Under the pieces are notes generated by a model that was not told the DNA's origin, did not search any database, and saw only the letters and a program-made list of their open reading frames with translations. The position numbers and the translations under genes are program-made. From positions 497,501-561,500 of the forward strand of contig BDSI01000052.1 in assembly GCA_003117195.1 (NCBI GenBank): a stretch of 64,000 nt of DNA, given 5' to 3'. This document shows, in pieces, positions 45,637-56,640 of this stretch. Positions within the stretch are counted from its first letter, which is position 1, and the number at the start of each line of letters is the position of its first letter. This DNA comes from Eudorina sp. 2006-703-Eu-15 (lineage: Eukaryota; Chlorophyta; Chlorophyceae; Chlamydomonadales; Volvocaceae).

Positions 45637-47241
45637 CTGCGTTTGAGAGCCGAGACAGAGGCCCCGGGACGAAAGCAAACGCGTCGGTTCGAGTCAACTT
45701 TGTTCCCCGACGTTTCCCGATGAGTTTGCAGGAAAAGCGGCCAAGTTGTAACTCTCACTGCTTAGAATAGGAGATGATGGCGAATTGCGATGCCCGCTGT
45801 TCCCTATTTGCTTTTGCCCCGTAGGATTGGCAGCACAGGCACGGCGATCCGTTTTCACGACGCCCACCTTGCCGTCTGTACTCGTCGGCCTGCCGGCGGT
45901 AGTCTGTCTGAAGAGTCGAGTATACTGCCATCACCTGGGTACGCGGGTGACGGCAGCATTAGGCCAATAAGCCCCATGGCAGTGTGCATGAAGCATCCGT
46001 ACTGGTTGCAGCACGGAAGTTTGCCTACCTGACGATGATCCTCGAGGAGGGCTTGGATCTGGTCTAGTTCAGCGCTGGTCGCTATGGGAAAGCGTGACAG
46101 CTCAGCCCCAAGACCCGGTCTGCGTATCAGGCCGCAATTCAGGGATGCAGCGTCGCACACTGGTTAATAAATACATCTGGGCGCCTATGTGTGCCCGTTG
46201 AACCGCCCAGGTGAGGGTATGCAAGGCTTCATTCATGTGTTGACAAGCTTCCATATCCAGCCATCAATCTGGCCACCCATGTCACTCATGTAGCACCTTA
46301 TTGTACTCCCTTGCTACTACCTTATTGCATCGGCCAGGTCCATGAGCTGTTTTTTGCGAATGTAGTCCATTGCATCACCAAGCGCGCCAAAAGCCAAGTA
46401 CTTAAAAAGAAGCGGTATTTTAACAGCAGAAGCTCGCTTACATATTCTACATAACAAAGCTACTGCAGCCTATCAAGCGTGGCTGTCGGGTGGCCCAAAA
46501 TCAGTTCAAATCCCGTGCTCAGCCAAATGCTGCAGTTTACAGGAATCTAAACTTGAGTTCACCTCGAGGGCTTCGATTCGCTGATACTCTCTTAGCAAAG
46601 GCTGATGGGTAGGCCTACGAATCGAAACCCAGTACAGTATCGTTTTTACCACAAATGCAACAAAGATATAATAGTGCTGGTGAAATAAATCCGCTTGGAG
46701 ATTGCTGGCAGGTCCTGCAAGCTGCAAATTTGACAGACGTTAAACCAATAACAGAATGTACTAACGGAATGGAACGACCGGCTTGGCGCTGGCCGGTCGT
46801 CCGGCGTCCTGCCTCAACAGTCGCTGCGTGGCATGAAAGCAATGGTGTTATTATTTTAATATCTCCAAATGCGTCGTCCAAACCTGGACCGACACGACGC
46901 TCTGCGGGTCCACCCTTTAGGACTCTTCAGCGCTGTTTCAGCTAAAAGCATATATCTCGTATCATGTACACAACGCTCCTCTGGCACTGCTGTGGATTTC
47001 AGCAATGGACGAGCGTGGGGCAGTAAACCTGTCATCGTGCTGACAGGAATTTCAGGAAGTAAGCCTCTTCTCCTGTTTATTGTTTTCAAGCATACCACGA
47101 TGTCGTATATTGAAGAAAATTACTATAAACATGCTTTAAACATGGATTACTGGTCCACAAACACGTTAAGGCTTTTTCCTAGGGCTCCCCCGTCTCTGAG
47201 CAGCAGCTTCAGTCCATTTGCTTAATCAGTACCAATCAAAT
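45637..47241. other. Region between the AUG1-like and ABCG genes
   Basis: AT-rich. It probably contains the 5' exons and promoter of the AUG1-like gene on the minus strand (candidate exon ends at about 46029 and 46333) and the promoter of the ABCG gene on the plus strand. No independent gene is recognised. Confidence 0.45.
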
Positions 47242-50200
47242 ATGAGTCTCACTGGCGCAGCATCAATGCGCTCCTCAGAACAAGTGAAAGGAGCCTTCAT
47301 CGAATGGCACGATGTGAACTTCTCTGTGCCGGACCGATGCACGGGGCAACAGAAGCGAATTTTGACGGATATGCACGGCCTGGCGCAGCCCGGGCGTCTG
47401 CTTGTGATTATGGGTCCTTCGGGTGCAGGGAAATCAACCTTGGTGAGTGCCCGTCGAACTCAAGACACAAACCGCCTTAGGAACAGACATTGCATATTTG
47501 TCCGTTTGTAACCAACCCGACAACGGTAGAAGGATTGCTGCTTGGCGAATGCCTAAACGAGACACGTCCTCTAGGGCTATAACCAACCGCAACTGTCGCC
47601 ACCACGTCATTCCGCACCAGCGCATCATTCACTGGGCCTCCCCCTACCTCCCCCTCCCCCTCCCTAGCCCACACCCTCCCTAGCCCACACCCTCCCTAGC
47701 CCACACCCTCCCTAGCCCACACCCTCCCTAGCCCACACCCTCCCTAGCCCACACCCTCTCGACCCACCGCCGTTAACGACCCTCATGCCAGCAGCCGTAT
47801 CCGTGTGCACACCGGCACATCACGACCCGTGCGTCCACCCACAGTCCTCGTTACCCCCTCCCCAAGGCGCCGTCCCCCTTACCCATACTCTCCCTCCCCC
47901 TGGACACCCTCTCACCCGATCCCGCCCCACCCCGCATCGTCCCCTCACCGCCGCAGCTGGACGTCCTGGCTTGCAACTCCAGCAGCCGCGGCTCCAGCTT
48001 CGAGGGGCGCATCACCGTGGACGGCGGCCCCCGCAGCGTGCGGGCCTTCCGGACCATCAGCTGCTACGTGCAGCAGCGGGACGTGCTCATGTCCAGTGCC
48101 ACGGTGAGGGGGTGGTGGGGGAAAGAGGGGCGGGGAAAGGGGCGGGGAGGGCTGTTGCCCGTGTGGGGCCAGCGGGGGTGGGTCCGCGAAGTTGGTAGGG
48201 CGGGCAGGCGCAGAACAGGAGGGGCAGGAGGAGGTTCAAATAACGGCAAGCTAAGCGGACCCGGACTAACGCCCCCCATTCCAGGGCGGGGGACAAACGG
48301 TGCCGGCTGCTGATGCCGGGGAGAGGAGCGACTGCCTGCCACGAAACGTGGACAGGATGCCCCGTCCGCCCCGCCCCTCCCCGCCCGGCTGGTGGTGTAT
48401 TCCCCTCCCTGCTGTGTTTCCCCGGCTGTGGTCCCCTCCCCCCACAAGCCCGGCGGCAGGCGGTCCCAGGGCTACAGCTATCCCAAGGGGGTGGTCCCGT
48501 CAGGGGCCCGGGGTCTACTCCCGGGATCCAAAGTTCTCACACCCCCCCTGACAAACCCCTGACACAAACCCCGATGCACGCACTCCCACTCGTTCCGCGC
48601 AGGTGCGCGAGGTGCTGATGACCTCGGCGCTGCTCAAGCTGCCCCGCACGGTGCCCCTGGCCCAGAAGCGGCAGCTGGTGGAGGACACTATCAGAGAGCT
48701 GGTGGGTGTGTGGGTCTTGGGGGGGAGGGGAGGACGGTGGGGGGTAGGGTGGGCTCATGCGAAAGAACAATTGCCCCGGAACGAACCCGGTGGGGGCCGG
48801 TGAGGGTGCAGGGCGTCGGGAGGCGCGAACGCACGGGTCAGGGCGGGCGGTGACGGCGGCCGCGGACGTGGTTGCACGTGGGTTGCAGTTGGGGAAGGGA
48901 AAAGGATCATGGGGTCATCCGGACTGGGGGACACAGATTGGGCCCCTGGAGGGCGGCCACGCGCACATCCGCGCGTCGCCTGCTGCGCCCTGTCCCCACC
49001 CCCCGACCCCCGACCCCCCCGCCGCTCCCAAGGTTTGCCGAGTGGGTTTTCCACATCCATGCGCGATGGCGCTCGAATCCGCCGGTCCCAATCCTCCTCC
49101 CCCCCTCTCGGCCTCCTCGCCCCCCGGGCCCCCGCCCCTGCCCCTGCCCCAGGACCTGACCAAGTGCGCCAACACGCTCATCGGCGATGAGACCATCGGG
49201 CTCAAGGGCATCAGCGGGGGGCAGAAACGGCGGGCCAGCGTGGGCGTGGAGCTGGTTAAGGTGCGGGAGCGGGGGGCCGAGGGGGGCAGGGAGGCAGGCA
49301 GGGAAGGCAGGGGAGGGAGGAAGGGAGGGGAGGGTGGGGAGGCAGGGGAGGCGGGGGAGGGAGGGGAGGGAGGGACTTGAATTGAAAAAAGAAATGAACC
49401 CGAAGAATGGACCCAGGCACAACCAGAACAACTCAGCATACTTACGTGGTGAGGTACCTGCATAGCAATGGAAGTAGGAGGGAGGGAGGGAGGCGACCAT
49501 GGACTATAGCCAAGCGCGGTGTCACCTCGCCAGAGGTGCGTCCTGGGCATCTCAGCCAGCCAGCCAGCCAGCCACCACGGATACGTCCTGTCCTCCTGCG
49601 GCTGAGGCTGTCTCGCCCCGTCTGCGGCTGAGGCTGACACCCGCATCCCACCCCCGCCCTCCCTGGGCGCTCCCCTCCCCCTCCCCCTCCCCCACCCACC
49701 CCCTCAGGACCCCCGGGTGCTGTTCCTGGATGAGCCCAGCAGCGGCCTGGACAGCGAGATGGCGCTGAGTGTGGTGACCACCCTCGTGAGGCTGGCGCGA
49801 AAGGGGAGGACCGTGGTGCGTGGGGTGTGGGGTGGGGTGCGGGTGGGGTGGGGGTGGGGTGGGGGTGGGGTGGGGGATGGGGTGGGGGGTGGGATGGGGT
49901 GGGGGGTGGGATGGGGCAGAGATTGAGAGGAGAGGGAGGTAAAAGTCTGCAAAAGGGTGAGGTTGGGTATGCGCGATAGGCTGGATGGTTGCGGGCTGCC
50001 GTGGCGGGGTCAGGGGTCAGAGGCTGAAGTGGGACCAGAGAGGGGGACTGGGCGGCCGCTCTCTAGGTTGTTGGGAGGCTGTGGCCCAGCAGTTGGGGGT
50101 GGGCGGGTGGGCGACGCATCCGGGCTTCGGGTGTTAATGATGCGGTTGGGTTGTATCGTTGGCGGCGGTTAGTATCGTTGTACAGGCAGTTTTGCTTCCC

Positions 50201-53200
50201 ACTGGACCCCGCTTGGGCCCAGCGAATCACCTCTGCGCCGCCCCGCCCCGCCGCGCTCTGGCCTCCCCCCTGCCCCCCCAGGTGTGCACGATCCATCAGC
50301 CCAACTCGGACATCACGGACTGCTTCGACGATTATCTGCTGCTGTCGGGAGGCCGTACAGTGTACGGCGGGCTGTGGTCCGGAGCCGTGGACTTCTTTGC
50401 GCGCAACGGCTTCAGGTGGGTCCTGCCCTGCCCCATCTGCCCTGCCCCACCTGGGCAAAACATCCGCGCACACTGCTGAGTGTGGCCCGCTTATCATATT
50501 TCCTCAGACCCATTATTTCCGTTTCGCCAAAATAACATCCTCCTAACCCAGTCATTGTGCCCTTTCCATCCCCCGCCGCCCGCCCCGCCCCCTCTCCCGA
50601 CCGGTCCCGGCCCCGCAGCTGCCCCGCCTTCAAGAACCCCACCGACTACTTCATGTCCGTGGTCACGCGGGAGGAGGGCGCCGTGGACACCCTGGCCGAC
50701 GCCTACGCCAAGGCGCGTCCGGTGCTGATGGCGCAGATGGCGGCGGAGGGGCGGCGCCTGACCCCGGCGACAGGGGGGACGGGCACCCCGCGGGGCGAGG
50801 AGGCGAGCCCAGAAGGGCAACAGCCGTCGGCGCAGCGGCAGCAGCAGGATGCGCAGCTGGAGGGCTCGGACTCGGACCCGGTGTCGTGGAAGGCGCGACA
50901 CATGCAGGAGCAGCGACAGGAGCAGCAGGGGGGCACCCGGTCGGGGCATGACCACGTGGCGTTGGAGGTGGTGGGGCGGGTGGCTGCGGAAGACGAGGAC
51001 CAGGCAGCTGCGCACATCGTCGTGCGGGGCCAGAGCAGCGGCCTGGGTGGACAGGCGTGTGCGCCGCGGCAGCAGCCGCAGGAGGTGGTGGAAGTGGAGG
51101 AGGAGGGGCCGCACCCGTCCATCGGGGTGGAGGGCCAGGACGGGGCGCAGGGGGCCGCGGTGCCGCTCTGGTTCCAGGTGAGAACCGTCGAGTGTTGTTG
51201 AGATCGACCAGTGTGACCTGTAGCTGTCTTGTATTTGTGCATATGTCGTAAAACCCGCAAGATTGACCCGTGTGACTTGTAGATGTATTGCATATTGCAT
51301 ATTGTAAAATCAAATCAGGATTACGATATTGTTCAGTCTCTTTGACACGCAATTTATTACTCCTAAGTGCCTAAATTGTCCTTTATGCCTCCCTTCGGCT
51401 GCTCTCCTAGAGACTGCTGACATCCAGATTCGAACTGGAGACCTCCCGCTTACTAAACGGGTGCTCTATCCAACTGAGCTATGCCAGCTGATGACATTGC
51501 CGATCAAAGCGCCTCCTCCCTTCCGCGCTGCATCCGTGACCGCGCTGCATCCGTGTTGGTGTGCACAGGTGTTCGTGTTGTCCGCTCGCTACTGGCGGAC
51601 CTGGTTCCGAAACCCCATCATGATGGGTAGCGAGCTGGTGCAGTACGTCTTTAATGCCCTCTTCATCGGGCTCATGTACTACAGGTATGGCACAAGTGCT
51701 GTACCTGCCGTACACACGTTGTCGTGGACGCTTGACGACTCGAGTCCTCGTGACATGGTCATGATGACCAGGGCGATGAAGATGGGCGTTTCGCGCGCCA
51801 TGCTTTGGTCCTTGCGCACACGAGAGCTGCACACCTTAATGTGACTTGATGTGATACGCGGCGAGGGTCCTAGGGCGGCGAGGGTCCTCGGGCGGCGAGG
51901 GTCCTAGGGCGGCGAACCCATCTTGAATTTGCAGCGCGGATCAGGACCTCCAAGGCACCACCCGCATCTCCCTCACTCGCGCCTTCACCCTTCCCGCCCC
52001 CTACTTGTCCCCCCCGGTCGCCTACTTTCCTCCGCCGACCCCGGCTGTGCGCCGAACCCCAGGTTCAACAACGTGCTGGGGCAGGGCGACTACAACCGCG
52101 CGTCGTGCATCTGGTTCACGTTTGCCGTACTCAGCTTCACGCCGTCGTACACTGCAGGTGGGTGGCGGCCGCTTCACGGCCGCGCGTGCGCCGCACACAG
52201 CACTTTGCCCCTCTCTGTTGGCGATGTGGACCCCATCGGGCGGCCTCCCCTCCCCTCCGAGGGCCTCCGAAAGGCTAGGGTTCACCAGCTGCAAACACCC
52301 ATACACTACCCCGGGGGAGAACCTGCCGGTACCTTCCCGCTCCACGCATCTAGAACCGGCATCGCAATTGTCACCTGGACCGGCGCGCGGCCGATAGTGC
52401 TGTTGACGCTGTGACGCGGTGACGCCCCGTTGTGTGAGGTCGCGGGAGAAGAGACGGGACCGGGACGGGGCTGTTGCGGGGTGGCTGAACGACCTGGAGT
52501 ATGTGGGGTTGGGGTTGGGTATGCCGCGCCCCACGCTGCGTGCCTCAACGCCTTCACCCACCGATTTCCTGTACATCACCCCCCACCCATCCCCACCCTT
52601 CACGGTAGCCTTCCCCCCCCCCGCCCCCGCAAGGTGTGGATGATGCCCCCCTGGGTCGTGATGGATCGGTCCCTGTCTGTCTGTTTGTCTGTCTGTCCGT
52701 CTGTCTGTCTGTCTGTCTGTCCTGCAGTGACCAACTGGGCCGCGGAGCGACTCCTCCTGAAGCGCGAGCTGGGCCAGCGGTTGTACGGCATCCCGGCCTA
52801 CTACTTGGCGCGCTACAGCGTGCTGATCCCCTTCCAGATGGCGCAGTGCCTCCTCTTCGTGTCGGTGGTGTACTTCTTCGCGGGGTTCCAGGTGCGTGGG
52901 GTGCGGGGTGGGCCGCCTGTGTCATGTTGGTGTTCCTTGCGCGTGCTGCCGGGCGCGTCGAGGACATCATCGCGGGCCTGATTCAGGGCGTTCGGGTACC
53001 CGCGCCATCATCCCTTCGTATCGAGGGTTGCTTCCATGGGCAGCGGAGACTCGACAGACCCCAACGGAGTATCGGAGTTCCGTCCGACTCGACATCACCC
53101 GACCTGGCCCCCCGCCCCCCGCGCCCCGCGCCCCGCCTCCCCCTCAGGCCTCCGCCCGCGGCTTCTTCACGTTCTTCGCGGTGCTGTCCATGTTCCAGAT

Positions 53201-54320
53201 CATCTCGGAGGGCGTGGGGGCCTGCTGCGCCGTTGTGACCCGCACCCCCACCTCCGCCATCATCCTGCTCACCTTCGTGCTGCTGGTGCTGCTGGCCTTC
53301 TCGGGCTTCCTGACCAACACGGTGAGCGAGAGACAGCGCGGCGGTGCGACCCTAGAGACAGTACGGCGGCAGTACGGCAGTACGATTTGTGGGTTCCGTA
53401 CAGGGGGCACTTTGCAAAGAATGCGTCAGAACAGGACAAGGTGGTCGCGACGCTGATCGCGACGCTGATGGGGGCACCGGATGGGGTTGGATGCGGAGAC
53501 GGAAAGAATGGTGGTGGTGGTGGTGGTGGTGGTGGTGGTGGTGGTGGTGGTGGTGGTGGTGGTGGTGGTGGTGGTGGTGGTGGTGGTGGTGGTGGTGGTG
53601 GTGGTGGTGTGGTGGTGGTGGTGGTGGTGGTGGTGGTGGTGGTGGTGGTGGTGGTGGTGGTGATGAGTGTATCCATTCTGCGACAAACCCATCCCACCAA
53701 CATCATGAGTCACATCGCTGCACCCGCCACCGGCCGCTCGCCGCCCTGCCTCCGCCACCTGCGCCCCCCAGATCCCAGTCTACTTCCGCTGGGTCCAGAA
53801 GCTGTCGTACCTGACGTACGCCTTCTCCTCGCTGGTGGAACGCGAGTTCTCCCACATCTCCTTCTACGACCCGGCTACCGGGGAGACAGTGCCGGGCATG
53901 AAGGTGCGCGGGGTCGGGGCTGTCGGGGTCGGGGCTGGGGGACGCCGAAGTTGGGGGCGGTTGGGGCGGGGGCGGGGGCGCGTATAGGAAATTGGTAGAC
54001 ATGGGACGGGGTGGTTGGGGGCGGTTGGGACGGGGGGCAATCGGCCGCTGGGCCGCCAGCGACCCCGGCCCTTGGCCCCACCCAGGGCACCAAGGCCGCC
54101 GTCGCTATCACGTTCCCCGTTGTTGAGCCCTAAACCCCCCGCTCGCCCCCCGCCCCTCGCCCTTCATACCCTCCATACCCGCCGACAGGCCTTTCCTGCC
54201 CAGCTGCGCACGGGCCTGACCTACAGCCAGAACGTCGGGGTGGTGGCGGCCCAGCTGGCGGGCATGGAGGTGGTCAAGCTGATCGCCTTCAACCTGGCGC
54301 ACCGATTCAACCTCATGTGA
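47242..54320 (+). CDS. ABCG-family half-size ABC transporter (13 exons)
   Basis: ATP-driven membrane exporter with a nucleotide-binding domain before a transmembrane domain, the ABCG order. Exons: 47242-47442, 47957-48103, 48603-48701, 49153-49260, 49708-49815, 50282-50415, 50619-51177, 51569-51684, 52063-52157, 52728-52891, 53148-53321, 53772-53903, 54189-54320. All phases match; the product is 722 aa. Walker A GPSGAGKST at residues 58-66, signature ISGGQKRR at 169-176, Walker B VLFLDEP at 189-195, H-loop VCTIHQP (His226). A Gln/Glu-rich linker of about 170 residues separates the NBD from the membrane domain, which has hydrophobic stretches in exons 8-11 (YVFNALFIGLMYY, FQMAQCLLFVSVVYFFAGF, AIILLTFVLLVLLAFSGFL). 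The start is the first ATG (47242) of the open exon. Substrate unknown; half-transporters act as dimers. A possible extra exon lies at 51933-52016. Confidence 0.92.
47664..47757. repeat. 16-bp tandem repeat, about six copies
   Basis: Units of CCTAGCCCACACCCTC in intron 1 of the ABCG gene. Confidence 0.9.
49373..49455 (+). repeat. Introner-like repeat A, long copy, sense
   Basis: ATTGAAAAAAGAAATGAACC, then CGAAGAATGG and an ACAACTCAGCATACTTACGT end. About 80 bp match the minus strand of 20776-20858 in the EDR2-like gene. It lies in ABCG intron 49261-49707, about 115 nt after the donor. Confidence 0.8.
51415..51488 (-). tRNA. tRNA-Thr (anticodon AGT)
   Basis: A complete 74-nt cloverleaf on the minus strand: acceptor GCTGGCA pairs with TGTCAGC (one G-T), the D arm carries TAGCTCAGTTGG (A box), the anticodon stem CCCGT/GCGGG closes the loop TTAGTAA, the T arm is TCCAG-TTCGAAT-CTGGA (B box), and the discriminator is A. 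It has no intron and no encoded CCA. It lies antisense in an intron (51178-51568) of the ABCG gene. Both internal Pol III promoter boxes are intact, so it is probably functional. Confidence 0.93.
53513..53661. repeat. GGT triplet microsatellite, about 150 bp
   Basis: A nearly pure (GGT)n run with one phase break at about 53608, in the ABCG intron 53322-53771. It creates long artificial poly-Val, poly-Trp or poly-Gly frames that are not genes. Confidence 0.95.
53981..54004 (+). repeat. Introner-like repeat B, sense, near donor
   Basis: GTATAGGAAATTGGTAGACAT in ABCG intron 53904-54188, about 78 nt after the donor. It matches the EDR2-like intron copies. Confidence 0.65.
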
Positions 54321-56640
54321 GAGCCGACAACAACGACAGCAGCAGCAGGAGGAGGAGGAGGAGGAGGAGGAGCGGACGGAGGAGCAGACGGAGGAGCTGC
54401 AGCAGCAACAGCAGGAGGAGGAGTTGCGGAGGTCCCTGCCCGGAGGCGGCTCGAATGGGAGCTGGCCGAGGGGAGAGACCCGGGGGCGTTGTTGGGGCTC
54501 TAGAGAACGGGTTGGCAGCAGCCACCCCAAGGCTCAGACCGGAGTGATGGAGCAGCGGACGTGAGGGGCGCATGCGCGACTGACCCATATGACGGCGGCG
54601 GCGGGGATGCGGATGGCTGTCGGCGGTGGACGGCAGCTGCGGTGATCTGCGGCGGGGGTTGACGATGGTCTTCTGTTGGATGTTGTTAATTGTTCGGGCG
54701 GTGGGAGGAGCAGCTACCTGAAATGGCTTGACAGGGCGGCGAGATGGCGACGGTGCTGTGAATGGAATGTGCCCTGCTAGTGGGTAGGGACGAAGAATGC
54801 AACGGGAGGTGGGAAGAATGCGAAAGGGCTGAGGACAGCTGCGTTGGGCGGAACCGCGAGGGGCGTCGTTCTCGGATGCGTGGGGCACCGAAGCACACAC
54901 CGATACACTGCATCCCTAGGCTAGCAGCCACGAGTGGAGCGGAGTGGAGCGGACCCGAGAACCGACTGGACCGGACCGGAGTGTAGCGGAGCGGAGTGGA
55001 GTGGAGTGGAGCGGAGTGGAGCGGAGTGGAGCGGAGCGGAGTGGAGTGGAGTGGAGTGGAGCAATGTCATCAGCGCGTCAGAGGGGGTTGGGTTGCACAG
55101 GACTGTGTTCCGGACCGTGTGGTGGGAGATCTCCACGCGGCTCCAGTGCGCGGTCGGAAGACTTCCGCCTCCAGAAGGCTTCATTGTGGAAATGGAAACT
55201 TCATTTCGGTCGACAGGGAAAGCAAACATGCGTGGAATCCCTGGTGTGCATTGGCAGGCAGGCGTAGTTTGGGAGGTGCGGGGTTGCTGGCCGCATCGGT
55301 GGTGCCGAGCAGTGGACACACCCATCTTTCTTTATGGCTCGGCGGGCGGGCGGGAGGATATCCTCCGATGGCATGGGTCGGTGGGATGAAGAAGATGCAG
55401 ATGGAAAATGCATTTGCATGCGGTGAAAGATTACCTTGCGTTGCGTCGGTGGCCCTCTGGACGGGCTCCGCTGGGCTCGGCGCCGTACGGTATGGTACGG
55501 CAAGGTGTGTCCATCCTCGTGCCGGAAGGGCTCGTCGCGGCGGGGGTGCTGTGCTAGGCGGGGCGCGCGCTTCCTGTTCCCGCGCGCGCGCCGTGTCGTA
55601 CACGCATAGTCGTTTGTCGTACTGCATTGCGCTTTCCATGTTGCCTATGTCACTGTCCTTTTCGCGATCCGTCGGTTGTTGACGTTCGATTCCCTGCATG
55701 TCGAAACCACCTGTGTTCAGTGCATGTGTGTTTGGCGAGCAGTGTGTGTATGTGTACGTGCATGTTGGATGGAATCACGAAGGCATATCAGAAACCAGAC
55801 AGACGAACCGTTGGTGGCGAGGGCATTTTATCCCGCAGAGGCGCATCCTCCCGGTGGTGTTCCCTAGATAGCGATCTATGCTATGACGCTCGAGGGAGTC
55901 TAGGGCCCTGTTGGCGTCATCTCGCTGCGTTGCACGGGCGCGAGTACGGAAGGCACGGCTACGTGTGTACGGAAAATGTAAGACAACGCTGGCAGCGCAG
56001 ACGGCTTAAGGCTTAAAGTCAAGGTTACGGCTGCAGCCAAGGTGCAGACCACAGATTGACACACCCGGTGTCTTTCATTCGGTGTACAGCGTCAACAAAA
56101 AAAATCGGCCCGTTGCTGTGCCTATCCCTGTTGATAGTGTCGCCCGCCTCTGCATGCGTAGGTGGCTGTATGGGTGGGGTTGTGGCCTTCCGTGTTGAGG
56201 TGTATGTGGGGGTTACCTCGCCGCCTTTTCGGTGGGGCATGCCTGGGCCTGCTGGGGCTTGCCCTGGCATACACCGTTGATCCGTTCTAGGGGTCCGCGG
56301 TAACGTTCATTCATTCGTTCATTCATCCATCGGCCTTCTCAAAAATCCTAAAGCTGCGTGGTCACAAAATCAACGCGATACGATAAAGGAACCAGCAGTA
56401 GTGACCTTGTCATCTTGTACGGCAGTGAAAGCTGGCTTCCTCCTTCCTGCAATCCTGCACGGCTCTCCTACTTCCTCATCCTCGTATGGATGCTGAAACC
56501 GTTTGTCACTGTAAGCTCAGCTCGTGCGAACTTTTTTTGTTGCACTTGATGCTAAGCTTCCCGACGTATGTGCATCTTCAGCTAACTTGTTGCTGCATAA
56601 AATACTTACAAACGGATAGCTAAATTAGTTTTCATACTTT
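54321..56640. other. Downstream of the ABCG gene, no gene recognised
   Basis: It begins with a GGA-rich run (54348-54440), probably in the 3'UTR, and includes a GGAGT/GGAGC repeat at about 54930-55070. A TGTAA at 55977-55981 is a distant candidate polyadenylation motif. Short frames are compositionally biased and match nothing known. Confidence 0.4.
54930..55070. repeat. GGAGT/GGAGC pentamer repeat
   Basis: About 25 imperfect 5-bp units, with a short non-repeat interruption at 54955-54985. Confidence 0.85.

Noticed and set aside
46330..46420. Short minus-strand exon reading FKYLAFGALGDAMDYIRKKQ as the AUG1 start
   Set aside because: The donor (phase 2) does not join in phase to the next candidate exon; it is noted only as a possibility in the AUG1 entry.
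53036..53998. Long open frames through 53.5-53.7 kb (poly-Gly, poly-Val, poly-Trp, poly-Thr)
   Set aside because: They come from a (GGT)n microsatellite in an ABCG intron; the real exons are 53148-53321 and 53772-53903.
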